Part shown: piece by piece, positions 35,636 to 44,450 of the stretch | How the letters are laid out: the number at the start of each line of letters is the position of its first letter | How positions within the stretch are numbered: the first letter of the stretch is position 1 | From: CAYUMU01 sp964445985 | GTDB taxonomy: Bacteria > Planctomycetota > Planctomycetia > Pirellulales > S012-138 | Reading direction: 5' to 3' | Length of the DNA stretch: 64,000 nt | NCBI GenBank assembly: GCA_964445985.1 | Contig: CAYUMU010000007.1 | Span: 1 to 64,000 of the forward strand | The notes under the pieces: model-generated | Database searches by the model: none | The model's input: only the letters and a program-made list of their open reading frames with translations | What the model was told of the DNA's origin: nothing | Position numbers and translations under genes: made by a program

Positions 35636-37960
35636 ATGACAGCAACTTCGACCGCCCCGTGGGGCCGTTCGCACCTGCTTTCCTCGGCCATCGACCGTAC
35701 CCGCCGCTGGTTGCTCGATCAGCAACAGGCCGACGGCTTTTGGGTTGCCGAACTGCAAGGCGACACCATTCTCGAAAGCGAGTACATCCTGTTGCTCGCC
35801 TGGTTGGGGCGTGAGCGGCAGCCCAAGGCCCTCAAATGCGCTCGTTACCTGCTGGAGCAGCAACTGCCTGGGGGTGGCTGGAACGCTTACCCCGGTGGCC
35901 CGCTCGAAATCAGCGGCAGCGTGAAGGCCTACTTTGCCCTCAAGCTCACAGGGCACGATCCCTCCAGCGAACCGCTGCAACGCGCCAGGGCGGCTATCCT
36001 GGCGGCCGGCGGGGCCGACAAGGTCAACAGCTTCACGCGGTTCTACCTGGCCATGCTCGGCCAGATTGATTACCGGAACTGTCCCGCGGTGCCTCCCGAG
36101 CTGGTGCTGCTGCCGCGGTGGTCCCCCATCAATCTGGCCATGATGAGCTCGTGGACGCGGACGATCGTGGTGCCGCTCTCCATTCTTTCGGCCTGTCAGC
36201 CGGTGACTCAGGTGCCGCCCGAATGCGGAATTCGCGAGCTGTTCATTCGCCAGCCCGAAGATTGGCCGGCCTTGCGCCCGCCGGGGGCCGCCGCGAGCGA
36301 GCGGCTGGTGAGCTGGGAAAGCTTTTTCCGTCTGACCGATCGCGCCCTGAAGATGATGCAACGCCGCAAACTGGCGCCGCTCCGCAAGCGCGCCCTGAAG
36401 GCGGCCGAAAAGTGGATGTTGGACCGCTTCAAAAATAGCGAAGGTCTGGGGGCCATTTTTCCGCCCATGGTCTGGTCGGTGATTGGCCTCCGCTGCCTGG
36501 GCTATCGCGACGACCATCCCCGTTTGCAATATTGCTACGATCAGCTCGCCGCCCTGGAGATCGAAGAGGCCGGCGTGATGCGGCTCGAACCGTGCAAGTC
36601 GCCCGTGTGGGATACCGCGATTGCCGCCAGGGCCTTGCTCGCTGCCGGCGAGCCGGCGGGCAGCGATGCGCTGCGCGCGGCCCAAGGCTGGTTGCTCGAT
36701 CAGCAGATATTGGCGCCCGGCGATTGGTCGCAAACGGTGAAGGCCGCGCCGGGTGGCTGGTGTTTTGAGTTCGCCAACGAGCCCTACCCCGATGTGGACG
36801 ACACCTCGATGGTGCTGATGGCGCTTAGCGAAGCCAGGCAGGCGGCTCAGAAGGAAACTCGCGATGCCCTGCTGGCAGCGAAACGGTTGTCACCCGCCCC
36901 GGTAACGGTCGTTCATTCGTTGCCCGCAACCACCGAGCAAGAAACTCAAGGGCAAACACAATTCGAGGCTGCCCTGCGCGCGGAAGAATCGCTGGCTGCA
37001 TCCGCGATTCCCAAACCTCGTTCGCGCCCGTGGAGCATGGCTGGCCGAGCCGCGCAGGCAGCCGCTGCCGGCGTGACAGCGGTGCGGGAGAAGGCGCCGT
37101 CGCTGAACCTGGCTCGCTGGAAGGTTCGCCGGCTGGTGAGCAAACAGGCCATGGAAGTGGCGATCGAACGAGCGGCCCGCGTTGTGGGCCGCGGAGAATT
37201 GCCCGCTACGGATGATCTAGCGGCCGTGCCCGATATTGCCCAGGGCGAAGCGGCGCCGCGAGCCGAGTCCGCCATCGCCAAAGGCGAAGCCTGGATGCTG
37301 GCCATGCAAAACAGCGACGGTGGCTGGGGGGCGTTCGACCGCAACAACAATCGCCAGTTCTTATGCCGGATTCCGTTTGCCGACCACAACGCGATGATCG
37401 ATCCGAGTTCCCCCGACATTACGGCCCGGGTGCTGGAATCGTTGGCGGCGCTGGGTCGCGCGCCAAGCATGCCTGCCATCCAACGCGGTTTGGCCTACAT
37501 TCGCAAGCACCAGGAGCCCGACGGCAGTTGGTTTGGCCGCTGGGGCGTGAACTACATTTACGGCACCTGGCAGGTGCTGGTGGGCTTGGCGGCAGTGAAT
37601 GTGCCCGCCCACGACCCGGCCATGCGGGCCGGCGCCTGTTGGCTGCTCTCGTGCCAGCAACCGTGCGGAGGCTGGGGCGAAACGCCGCGGAGTTACGATG
37701 AGCCGGCCCTCAAGGGCCAAGGGCCGGTCACGGCTTCGCAAACCGCTTGGGCCGTGCTGGGCCTGATCGCCGCTGGCCGGCACGATTCGCCCGCCGCGCG
37801 CAGGGGAATCGAATATTTGCTAACCACTCAAAACGAAGACGGCACTTGGGACGAAGCCGAGTTCACTGGCACCGGCTTCCCCCGCGTATTTTATCTCAAG
37901 TATCACTATTACCGGATTTACTTCCCCTTGATGGCCCTGGCGCGATACGCTCAAGAATAA
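35636..37960 (+). CDS. shc: Squalene--hopene cyclase with a large insertion
   Basis: The 774-residue enzyme cyclises squalene to hopene, the first committed hopanoid step. The catalytic DxDD lies at residues 386-389 (PDVDDTSMVLMAL), and QW motifs are visible at the N terminus and in QNSDGGWGAFDRNN, QEPDGSWFGRWGVNYIYGTW and QNEDGTWDEAEFTGTGFP. The family usually has 620-720 residues. The excess sits between about residues 400 and 545, where an Ala/Arg/Glu-rich, helix-prone stretch of roughly 110 extra residues separates the DxDD helix from the next QW repeat. The start at 35636 opens the first conserved helix; its ribosome site is weak. hpnH follows 159 bp later. Confidence 0.92.
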   Translation: MTATSTAPWGRSHLLSSAIDRTRRWLLDQQQADGFWVAELQGDTILESEYILLLAWLGRERQPKALKCARYLLEQQLPGGGWNAYPGGPLEISGSVKAYFALKLTGHDPSSEPLQRARAAILAAGGADKVNSFTRFYLAMLGQIDYRNCPAVPPELVLLPRWSPINLAMMSSWTRTIVVPLSILSACQPVTQVPPECGIRELFIRQPEDWPALRPPGAAASERLVSWESFFRLTDRALKMMQRRKLAPLRKRALKAAEKWMLDRFKNSEGLGAIFPPMVWSVIGLRCLGYRDDHPRLQYCYDQLAALEIEEAGVMRLEPCKSPVWDTAIAARALLAAGEPAGSDALRAAQGWLLDQQILAPGDWSQTVKAAPGGWCFEFANEPYPDVDDTSMVLMALSEARQAAQKETRDALLAAKRLSPAPVTVVHSLPATTEQETQGQTQFEAALRAEESLAASAIPKPRSRPWSMAGRAAQAAAAGVTAVREKAPSLNLARWKVRRLVSKQAMEVAIERAARVVGRGELPATDDLAAVPDIAQGEAAPRAESAIAKGEAWMLAMQNSDGGWGAFDRNNNRQFLCRIPFADHNAMIDPSSPDITARVLESLAALGRAPSMPAIQRGLAYIRKHQEPDGSWFGRWGVNYIYGTWQVLVGLAAVNVPAHDPAMRAGACWLLSCQQPCGGWGETPRSYDEPALKGQGPVTASQTAWAVLGLIAAGRHDSPAARRGIEYLLTTQNEDGTWDEAEFTGTGFPRVFYLKYHYYRIYFPLMALARYAQE

Positions 37961-37987
37961 GTCGTCTTTCGCTCCGCGAAAGGCGAC
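37961..37987 (+). terminator. Hairpin at the end of shc
   Basis: GTCGTCTTTCGC and GCGAAAGGCGAC pair over 12 bp with one G-T, around a TCC loop, and start at the base after the stop codon. There is no T-run, so it may attenuate or protect the transcript rather than end it, since hpnH follows on the same strand. Confidence 0.45.
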
Positions 37988-38119
37988 TATGTCCAACTGC
38001 GCGCTTGCGGCGGTGGATGGTCATTGAGTCCGAAGAACTGCCTAGATTCAGAAGCTTGCAGCCCAGGGCGGAAAGCTACCCTTCCCGCCAGCCCACTCAC
38101 ACGGAGGCGTTGGTGTCCC

Positions 38120-39139
38120 ATGCGTTTTCCCATTTCGCTCACTAGCCGCATGGCCACCTACTTATTCAAGAAGAAGTTCTCGCGCAACAAGAAATTTCCG
38201 CTGGTGCTCATGCTGGAGCCCTTGCACGCCTGCAATCTGACCTGCACCGGCTGCGGCCGGATCCGCGAGTATGTGAGCACCATCAAAGACAAGCTCACCG
38301 TGGAAGAATGCCTGGACAGCGTGGATGAATGCGGCGCGCCGATCGTCAGCATTTGCGGCGGCGAGCCCATGATCTATCCGCAGATCGAGGAACTGGTCGC
38401 CAAGATTCTGGAGCGCAAGAAGCATATCTATCTCTGCACCAACGGCATGTTCATCAAGAAAAAGCTGGCCGGCTTCAAGGCCAGCCGCAATTTCTTCTTC
38501 AACGTGCATTTAGACGGCATGGAAAAGTCGCACGACCTGGCCGTGGAGCGTGAAGGCGTGTTCGAGGCGGCGATCGAAGGCATCAAGGCCGCCAAAGCAG
38601 CCGGCTTCATGGTCTGCAGCAACACCACGGTTTACAAAGAAACCGATATGAATGAGATCGCCGTGCTCTACGACTATCTCACGGAGCTCAAGGTCGATGG
38701 CTTCATGCTTTCGCCCGCCTATGGCTACTCGGCCGTGCAAGACACCAACCCTTTGGGCGCTCAAGAAATCTTCATGACGCGCGAGGATATCCATCAGAAA
38801 TTCCGTGAAGCCAAGGAATTGCTCAAGCGTCATAAATTGAATACCTCGCCCATCTATATGGAATTTTTGCGCGGCGAGCGCGAGCTGCGCTGCGCCGCTT
38901 GGGCCAACCCCACCCGTAACATTCGCGGCTGGAAAGGCCCCTGCTATTTGATCACCGACAAGCACTATCCCAGCCATCAAGCCCTGATGGAGCAGACCGA
39001 CTGGGACCAGCTCGGCGCCGGCAAAGACCCCCGCTGCGAAAACTGCATGGTCCACTGCGGCTTTGAGCCAGCGGCCGTGCTCGGCGTGAACAAGAAACTC
39101 GGCGATTCGGTGAAGATGGCCCTCTGGCAACTCACGTAG
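38120..39139 (+). CDS. hpnH: Adenosyl-hopene transferase HpnH (radical SAM)
   Basis: The 339-residue radical SAM enzyme adds an adenosyl group to diploptene, opening the way to extended (C35) hopanoids. The cluster-binding cysteines are C38, C42 and C45 (CNLTCTGC), followed by SICGGEPMIYP and CTNGMFIKKKL. The C-terminal extension with CENCMVHCGFEPAA and the long conserved N terminus (FKKKFSRNKKFPLVLMLEPLH) are those of HpnH. The start at 38120 is in frame with this conserved beginning; GGAGG at 38103-38107 lies somewhat far (12 bases). With shc just upstream, it forms a hopanoid pair. Confidence 0.92.
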   Translation: MRFPISLTSRMATYLFKKKFSRNKKFPLVLMLEPLHACNLTCTGCGRIREYVSTIKDKLTVEECLDSVDECGAPIVSICGGEPMIYPQIEELVAKILERKKHIYLCTNGMFIKKKLAGFKASRNFFFNVHLDGMEKSHDLAVEREGVFEAAIEGIKAAKAAGFMVCSNTTVYKETDMNEIAVLYDYLTELKVDGFMLSPAYGYSAVQDTNPLGAQEIFMTREDIHQKFREAKELLKRHKLNTSPIYMEFLRGERELRCAAWANPTRNIRGWKGPCYLITDKHYPSHQALMEQTDWDQLGAGKDPRCENCMVHCGFEPAAVLGVNKKLGDSVKMALWQLT

Positions 39140-39156
39140 GGCCAGCCGTGTAGAGC

Positions 39157-39678
39157 CAGCCTCGCCGAGGCGGCCCTCGGAGCGGCAGGTGAGGCGCATC
39201 GCCAGTGCGATGGTCGAGAGGGCTGCGCGGCGAGGTCTTTCCAGAGTCGTCGCTACAAACGCGCGCATCCTACCTTGAATCGCCCTTCCGGAGATATCGG
39301 CCTGCGGCCCGATCTTGGTGGCTGTGTTGAGTGCGGCGCTGCGTGCCACTAAAATACTATGTGGCGATGGTATTGCTACTTCGTTACCGCTCCGCGATGC
39401 ACAGGTCCGGGTTCTCTGCCTGGGTGGAACGCCGCATCAGGACAGTCATGACACGTCGGACGAAAACGGACTGGCAACCGTAACCTACTGGAACGCCGAT
39501 GCTGTCGGCGTCAGCATTGAAAAGGATGGATACCTTCCGGCCCATATATTTATTCCACGATCGGATCTCGTGTTTCGCCTCAAAGCTGAGCGTTAAATTC
39601 CGACAGTCGCAAGCGTGACGGCGGAATGGTTTCGAAAAGGGGCAGCCTCGCCGACGCGGCCCTCGAACCGGCAGGTGA
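39157..39678. repeat. 36-bp direct repeats around a small frame
   Basis: The sequence CAGCCTCGCCGAGGCGGCCC followed by TCGGAGCGGCAGGTGA at 39157-39192 recurs at 39643-39678 with about four changes, in the same orientation. The two copies bracket the small frame at 39315-39596. Their role is unknown. Confidence 0.65.
39315..39596 (+). pseudogene. Possible fragment of a carboxypeptidase-regulatory-like domain protein
   Basis: The 93-codon frame ends in a beta-sandwich-like pattern: AQVRVLCLGG, then DTSDENGLATVTYWNADAVG and VSIEKDGYLPAHIF. This resembles the Ig-like, carboxypeptidase-regulatory-like domains of secreted planctomycete proteins (a DxxG-x-A turn followed by GY). The N-terminal third shows no signal peptide or other sign of being real. 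It may be the 3' remnant of a longer gene, or a chance frame. The stretch 39192-39314 and 39679-39727 hold nothing further. Confidence 0.4.
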
Positions 39679-39727
39679 ACCACCCGGCGCGTGAGGTTGG
39701 CCAGCAGACGCCGTAGCGAAGCCACCC

Positions 39728-39819
39728 GTGGCTTGGGCGTCCTCGCCCAAGAATCCGCGTGGCGGCGTCATTGTCGTCGCGCGTTTCGCTGCCACGTCGT
39801 CTAGCGAATGACGGCGCGG
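39728..39819. repeat. Dispersed REP-like hairpin repeat, copy 2
   Basis: It is close to the copy at 159-252 over its whole length: a GTGGCTTGGGCGTCCTCGCC part, AAGAATCCGCGTGG, and a hairpin (arms around CGCGCGTTTCGCT at 39778-39790 and AGCGAATGACGGCGCGG at 39803-39819). Confidence 0.7.
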
Positions 39820-39909
39820 ATTGGCTGCCGACCGCCGCTCACGATTCCACTCTGGTACAATGAACTTCGCCGATCCGGTTAATTCATCGCCACGAACCTG
39901 TGACGAAAC

Positions 39910-40383
39910 ATGGCATATTTTGAACAAGCATTTTTCGACATCGTGCGATCGCATCCAGAATCAGCGGTGTTGCTCCCCGGTACGCGAATGGCATCGATCG
40001 TCACTGCTGAAGACAAACTTGGGCACCCATTGCCGCCGAGCTATAAAGAGTTCTTGTCCCAGGTGAACGGCGGCGCCATTGGCGGAATTCGACTATTTGG
40101 CATCGATCGTGGTGACCACCTCGACTTCGTTGCCAAATTAACCGAATTGTCTTCGTTTATTCCGTCGATCGAAGCAAAAATCATGCTCCCATTCGCCAGC
40201 GATTGGGGTGGTAGCTTGTTTTGCTTTGATACATACCACCCAACCGGTGACGGCGAATACGCAATTTGGTGCTGGAACCACGAGTACTCCGAGGAGCCTG
40301 CCGACGCACCGTTCGTTTGGACGCAGATCGAGACAAGCTTTGTGACTTTCATGCTCCAGCAGTTTTCGCAAGACAACGTCTGA
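39910..40383 (+). CDS. SMI1/KNR4-family protein
   Basis: The 157-residue protein has the SMI1/KNR4 pattern: EDKLGHPLPPSYKEFLSQVN followed by GG and the GIRLFGID strand, and later LPFASDWGGSLFCFDT and GEYAIWCWNHE. In bacteria many such proteins are immunity proteins of contact-dependent or other polymorphic toxins. No toxin gene is next to it, so it may be an orphan immunity gene or have another role. The start codon follows directly after the predicted gap; no strong ribosome site is visible. Lower GC than the neighbours fits recent acquisition. Confidence 0.78.
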   Translation: MAYFEQAFFDIVRSHPESAVLLPGTRMASIVTAEDKLGHPLPPSYKEFLSQVNGGAIGGIRLFGIDRGDHLDFVAKLTELSSFIPSIEAKIMLPFASDWGGSLFCFDTYHPTGDGEYAIWCWNHEYSEEPADAPFVWTQIETSFVTFMLQQFSQDNV

Positions 40384-40549
40384 TCGATAATGGCAGCTAA
40401 CGAGCAGCGCTGCTGCTTTGCTGAACAATTCGTCGAATGAAACTCGGAGAAATGAAGCCGTGAACCAGCGCGGCTGTCAACGCAGGTTTTGAAATCCACA
40501 CTTTTGCGCGACCGCCCGGTCACAATTGCCATTCGCGGGTAGATGCAAC

Positions 40550-41014
40550 ATGGGTGCGACCTACTTCGAAACGTATCTGCGAGCCCTTGACGATTGTGCA
40601 GATGTACAAGGCGTTCTTGGGGACGAATGGGTCATTCATCCGCCCAACCCCGACTATGGCTACGAGAGTACGCCCCGAAATGCGCTGACCTTCGGCTGCA
40701 TGGGAGTGGATGGGGTTCATTACGCGATCTTGGCGACAGGCGATTTCGTCACCGATGGGTCGCCGGTGATCCAGATTTGCCCTATGGACTTTAGTGAACT
40801 TTATCAGGTGAAGAGTGACTCGTTCCTGATGTTCTTGGCCGACGGCTGTGGCATTCCTCGCGGCACGATGGAGGAGGTGTTCGCTGCCGAGCGGGCTGGA
40901 AAATCAGCGCTCGTGGTCTTCCTGAAAGAGCGATTTGAGATGCCGAGACTTCGAGATGAAAAGCGAACTCAGAAGTTAGCGCCGTATCTCAGATTTATTG
41001 AGCCCAAACCATGA
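40550..41014 (+). CDS. Hypothetical protein beside the SMI1 gene
   Basis: The 154-residue protein has no signal peptide or membrane segment. Its mixed alpha/beta pattern (ADVQGVLGDEWVIHPPNPDY, GVHYAILATGDFVTDGSPVI, ICPMDFSELYQVKS, LKERFEMPRLRDEKR) suggests a small globular cytoplasmic protein. I do not recognise its family. Its place 166 bp after an SMI1/KNR4 gene, its size and its composition are like those of an immunity-type protein, which is inference only. The start was placed at the ATG at 40550, although an upstream TTG (40526) is in frame. Confidence 0.6.
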   Translation: MGATYFETYLRALDDCADVQGVLGDEWVIHPPNPDYGYESTPRNALTFGCMGVDGVHYAILATGDFVTDGSPVIQICPMDFSELYQVKSDSFLMFLADGCGIPRGTMEEVFAAERAGKSALVVFLKERFEMPRLRDEKRTQKLAPYLRFIEPKP

Positions 41015-41030
41015 GCGGGTGGCGAACCAG

Positions 41031-41077
41031 CCGCCGCGCGCTATCGCTGCCACGTCCGTTGACGAATGATGGCGCGG
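41031..41077. repeat. Dispersed REP-like hairpin repeat, copy 3 (degraded)
   Basis: CCGCCGCGCG at 41031-41040 pairs with a partly mutated right arm ending GGCGCGG at 41077; the shared core CCACGTC is recognisable. It lacks the left part found in the other two copies. Confidence 0.5.
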
Positions 41078-41123
41078 GGCGCTTCCACCCGCCGCTCATG
41101 AGGTCGCTCTTGGCAAGAGCTGT

Positions 41124-42398
41124 CTACTTGGCGCTGATGTCGTAGCACATCAGTTTTTCCTGCTCGCGCAAGTAGAGCTTGCCGGCCAGGATGACGGGGT
41201 GCGACCAACTGTTGCCCTTTTGGTAGGCCGGAATGAAGCTCCCCTTGAGGCGGTACTCTTCGGGCGTGGCTTCGATCAGGGCCACCACGCCGTCCTGGTA
41301 GCGGAAGATCAGGTGGCCGTCGGCGTAGGTCAGCGCGGCCGAACCGGTGCCGGGTCCGCGGAAATCGCTTCCCCAGACGATCTTGCCGGTCTTCCATTCG
41401 ATGCAGGTGGGCAGGCCGTTGTTGTGCTTGGCGCCCGCGTACACATAGTCGCCAAGTTGGATCATGCCGCCGTGATGGTTTTGGAAGTCATTGCCTTTGA
41501 GGAAATAGACCTCTTCGGCGCTCACGCCAGCGGCCGAGGGCGAAAGCTTGAGGAGGGCCGCCCCGGTGTTGTAGCCGGTCGAAGCGAAGACGTAGTCGCC
41601 ATTGATGATGGGCGTGGGAATGTTGGCGGTGCCATTGGCCACGCCGTCGTATCCCCACAAGAACTTGCCGTCTTTCGCGGCCACGCCAATCACGCCTCGC
41701 CCGGTGAGCTGCACGTACTGCTTCACGCCCGCGGCGTTGGAAATGACGATGGACGAGTACCCGGCCCCGTCTTTCCCTCGCTTGCTGTACTCCGGCACCG
41801 GCGAACGCCAGATTTCCTCGCCGGTTTTCTTGTTCAGGGCCACGATCATGGCCTCTTTGGCGCCGGGCGTGCACAGCAGCGTATCGCCGTCGATCAGGGG
41901 AGATTCGCTGTATCCCCAGCCCGACATCATTTGGCCGCCAAAGTCTTTGGGAAAACTCTTTCGCCAGAGAATTTTGCCGTCTTTCACGTCGGCACAAATC
42001 AGGTCGCCCTTCAGTCCGATGGCGTACACCCGGTCGCCATCGACGGTGGGCGTGCCATTGGAATGTCCGCCTTCACCCACGTCGGTGGCCCACAGTTCGC
42101 TGCCGTCTTTGGTGGAGAGGCAGATGAGCTGCTCGGTTTTTCCGCGGCGACCCAAGGTGAAAATCCGCTCGCCCTCGATCGCCAGGCTCGAATAGCCGCT
42201 GCCCAAACCTTCGGACTGCCACAGCAGCGGTGGCCCGGCGGGCGACCATGCTTTGAGCAGGCCGGTTTCGGCCGACTTGCCATCGCGATGAGGGCCTCGC
42301 CACTGCGGCCACGAGGGCGCCGTGGATGCTGGCTGGGACCAGGCAGGAGCGACCAGGCCAAACAACAAACAAGCAGCCAGCAGCAACACGCGGGGCAT
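41124..42398 (-). CDS. Secreted PQQ-type beta-propeller protein
   Basis: The 424-residue protein has a signal peptide (PRVLLLAACLLFGLVAPAWS) and begins with WPQWRGPHRDGKS, the typical opening of planctomycete PQQ-like repeat proteins. The body consists of propeller blades seen as repeats such as LICLSTKDGSELWATDVG, LICADVKDGKILWRKSF, MIVALNKKTGEEIWRSPV and CIEWKTGKIVWGSDF. No catalytic residues of quinoprotein dehydrogenases are evident, so it is probably a structural or binding protein. The start at 42398 follows AAGGA and opens the signal; the ATG at 42428 lies before an unlikely proline-rich stretch. Confidence 0.82.
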   Translation of the reverse strand: MPRVLLLAACLLFGLVAPAWSQPASTAPSWPQWRGPHRDGKSAETGLLKAWSPAGPPLLWQSEGLGSGYSSLAIEGERIFTLGRRGKTEQLICLSTKDGSELWATDVGEGGHSNGTPTVDGDRVYAIGLKGDLICADVKDGKILWRKSFPKDFGGQMMSGWGYSESPLIDGDTLLCTPGAKEAMIVALNKKTGEEIWRSPVPEYSKRGKDGAGYSSIVISNAAGVKQYVQLTGRGVIGVAAKDGKFLWGYDGVANGTANIPTPIINGDYVFASTGYNTGAALLKLSPSAAGVSAEEVYFLKGNDFQNHHGGMIQLGDYVYAGAKHNNGLPTCIEWKTGKIVWGSDFRGPGTGSAALTYADGHLIFRYQDGVVALIEATPEEYRLKGSFIPAYQKGNSWSHPVILAGKLYLREQEKLMCYDISAK

Positions 42399-42494
42399 GG
42401 GTGGGGATCCTTTAGGCGGGGGGGCCAAAGTCGGGGGGCAGTTGCAATGGGTAACAGCCTACCATTTGGCAAGATAGATGCGTAGCGCAAAGAT

Positions 42495-42536
42495 AAACGC
42501 CTGGATGCCCCCTGTCCTAGGGCGATCCAGGCGTTT
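42495..42536. terminator. Strong hairpin terminator after the BBP7-like gene
   Basis: Twelve-base arms (AAACGCCTGGAT / ATCCAGGCGTTT) are extended by GCCC/GGGC in the loop region, with one bulged base. The A-rich and T-rich ends on the two sides make it usable in either direction. It lies about 60 bases after the stop of the minus-strand barrel gene at 42597. Confidence 0.72.
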
Positions 42537-42596
42537 TGTGGATTTTTCAGGCGTTTCGCCATGCGGCCAACCAGGGTTTGGCTGGTTTACCCAACC

Positions 42597-43958
42597 TTAG
42601 AATCCCAACCCGGCCGCCGCTTGGAAGCCGACCAGGCCCATGTCGGCCCCGGTGGTGTTGGCGTTGCCGGCGTTCATCCAGTATTGGGCTTCGTAGCCGG
42701 CCCGGATCCAGAGCTTGTGCCAGCTATATTGCAGGCCGAAGGCGGTTTCGCCAATCAGCAGGGTTTCGTCCAGGCCGTTGGCGGTGTAGTTGTTAATTCC
42801 GCCCGGCGTGCCGACCCACACGTCGGTTTCGCCAAAGATGGCCGAGCCGCGGGTGTTCACGTAGGCCGAGAAGCCCGAGCAGCCCAGGCAGCGGCGCAGT
42901 TCCATGGCGATGGTGGGGCCGGAGCCTTCAAACCGGTGCTGGTGCTGGAGGTTACCGCCGATGGTACCCGAGTTGCTAACCTGGTAGATCTGCTCGTTGC
43001 GAGCATAACGAATACCGGCAGCCAGCGTGAGCATGGCCCTGGGGAACAGAATGTCTTTGACCAGTTCCACGTCGGCGGTGGCCAGATCCAGGCTGTGCGA
43101 AGCCGTCATGGTATCGCCCAGTGCTCCCAGCAGGATTGCCTGGCCGGGGGTGCTGATCCCGCCCAAGGTGGCGCTATTAGGACGTGTTACCGAAGCAAAG
43201 CCAAACTGGCCCGGACCCAAAGTTTGGGTGACCGTGTCATCGCTTTCCAGCCGCCAGAATCGGCCTCGCACTCCAAAGCCGTCGCAACCTTTCACCGCGG
43301 CCCAAACGCGAACCGAAGCTTGGGCATCCCAATCAAAGGGAGTGGAGTTACCCGGCGTGGACAGAGGATTGGGCCCGGGATCGAGTCCCAGGGGAAAATT
43401 CGAGGTGGCAAACGCCTCGTTGCCCGCAAAGCTGGGCTGCAGAAACACGCCTTCGGCCCCAAAGCTAAACGGCCCGCAGGTGGTGCAATTGGTGCAACAG
43501 GGACCGACCGCTGAACACGAGGCGCCATATCCGCCTCCGGCCGGCATGGAGGGCGCTACCATGCCTTCTTCCATGGGGAAGGGCTGCATGTCATCGCCCG
43601 GCGGATAGGGCATTTCGCCCGGTCCGTAGACGACTTCGCCTTGATGGTACGGCGAGGGTCCACCCGGATAGGGCATGCCGCCCGGCGGACCCATCATGTT
43701 TCCTCGCATTTGCTGGCGGAGCATATTCAGCTCGGCCTGCAATTCGCTCACGCGATGCGAATGGTCGCCGGAACTTTCCCCTGCTTCCCACTCGGCCGGC
43801 CCCGGCACGCGCATCGCGCTGCCATGACTGGGAATCGGAAGCTCGGCTTGCGCCAAACGAGGTCGCCATTTAGGGCTGTAGGTATCTTGAGCCTGGACCG
43901 CAAGTGATCCGGTGCAAACGATGCCTGCGAGACATGCCCAACCAATGAGCCGTCGCAT
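42597..43958 (-). CDS. BBP7-like outer-membrane beta-barrel protein
   Basis: The 453-residue protein has a signal peptide (MRRLIGWACLAGIVCTGSLA) and a short coiled-coil-like segment (VSELQAELNMLRQQM). A Pro/Gly/Met-rich linker and a Cys-rich motif (CSAVGPCCTNCTTCG) follow, then a roughly 280-residue barrel with alternating strands (FGVRGRFWRLES; TADVELVKD; TLAAGIRYARNEQIY; LLIGETAFGLQYSW) that ends in Phe, as outer-membrane porins do. BBP7-type proteins are abundant in Planctomycetia. The start at 43958 follows GGAGG at 9 bases; the upstream ATG at 44039 has no signal sequence. It is probably a pore or surface adhesin. Confidence 0.8.
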   Translation of the reverse strand: MRRLIGWACLAGIVCTGSLAVQAQDTYSPKWRPRLAQAELPIPSHGSAMRVPGPAEWEAGESSGDHSHRVSELQAELNMLRQQMRGNMMGPPGGMPYPGGPSPYHQGEVVYGPGEMPYPPGDDMQPFPMEEGMVAPSMPAGGGYGASCSAVGPCCTNCTTCGPFSFGAEGVFLQPSFAGNEAFATSNFPLGLDPGPNPLSTPGNSTPFDWDAQASVRVWAAVKGCDGFGVRGRFWRLESDDTVTQTLGPGQFGFASVTRPNSATLGGISTPGQAILLGALGDTMTASHSLDLATADVELVKDILFPRAMLTLAAGIRYARNEQIYQVSNSGTIGGNLQHQHRFEGSGPTIAMELRRCLGCSGFSAYVNTRGSAIFGETDVWVGTPGGINNYTANGLDETLLIGETAFGLQYSWHKLWIRAGYEAQYWMNAGNANTTGADMGLVGFQAAAGLGF

Positions 43959-44450
43959 AGACGGTGCCTCCCGCGCGTAAAATTGCCAAGATCTTGGAGC
44001 CGCGGTCCTTCTCCCACGCTCTGGCAAGCTCCTCCGCAATGCACGCTGGGCAGGCTGAGGGAAGCCGGCAGCGCCACTGCGGAAGAAACCAGGCCGTTGG
44101 AAACAGGGCCGGAAACTCCACGGTATCGTTACATGTGAATTGAAAACTGATCTTCTCCAGCCGCCGGTTCCTGAATGGCAGCGGAACGCCGTTCAGAAGC
44201 TGGGGTCGTTGGCAACTGGATTACGCGGGAAAGGGCCGCTCTTCTACCGAGGGCCGGCCAGACTGGCAAGACCGGTTCAAGAAAAATTGCCACTCGATGT
44301 CAAGTTGCAGCCGGCAAACCTGAACGGCCAGAAAAGCCGTTGGTCGCCAATTCGCTGGGCAAAAGCGGGGTTGAGGTTCGAACCGGCGCCCAAGCGCTAC
44401 TCGGCACGAAAGCGCCAGATTGAGAAGTCAGGCGTGCCTGGCCAGCGGCA
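43959..44450. other. Intergenic gap of about 490 bp
   Basis: No gene or RNA is convincing. A short plus-strand frame (44140-44454) is rich in rare patterns and overlaps others. The promoter of the barrel gene should lie in 43960-44100, but no boxes stand out. Confidence 0.35.
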
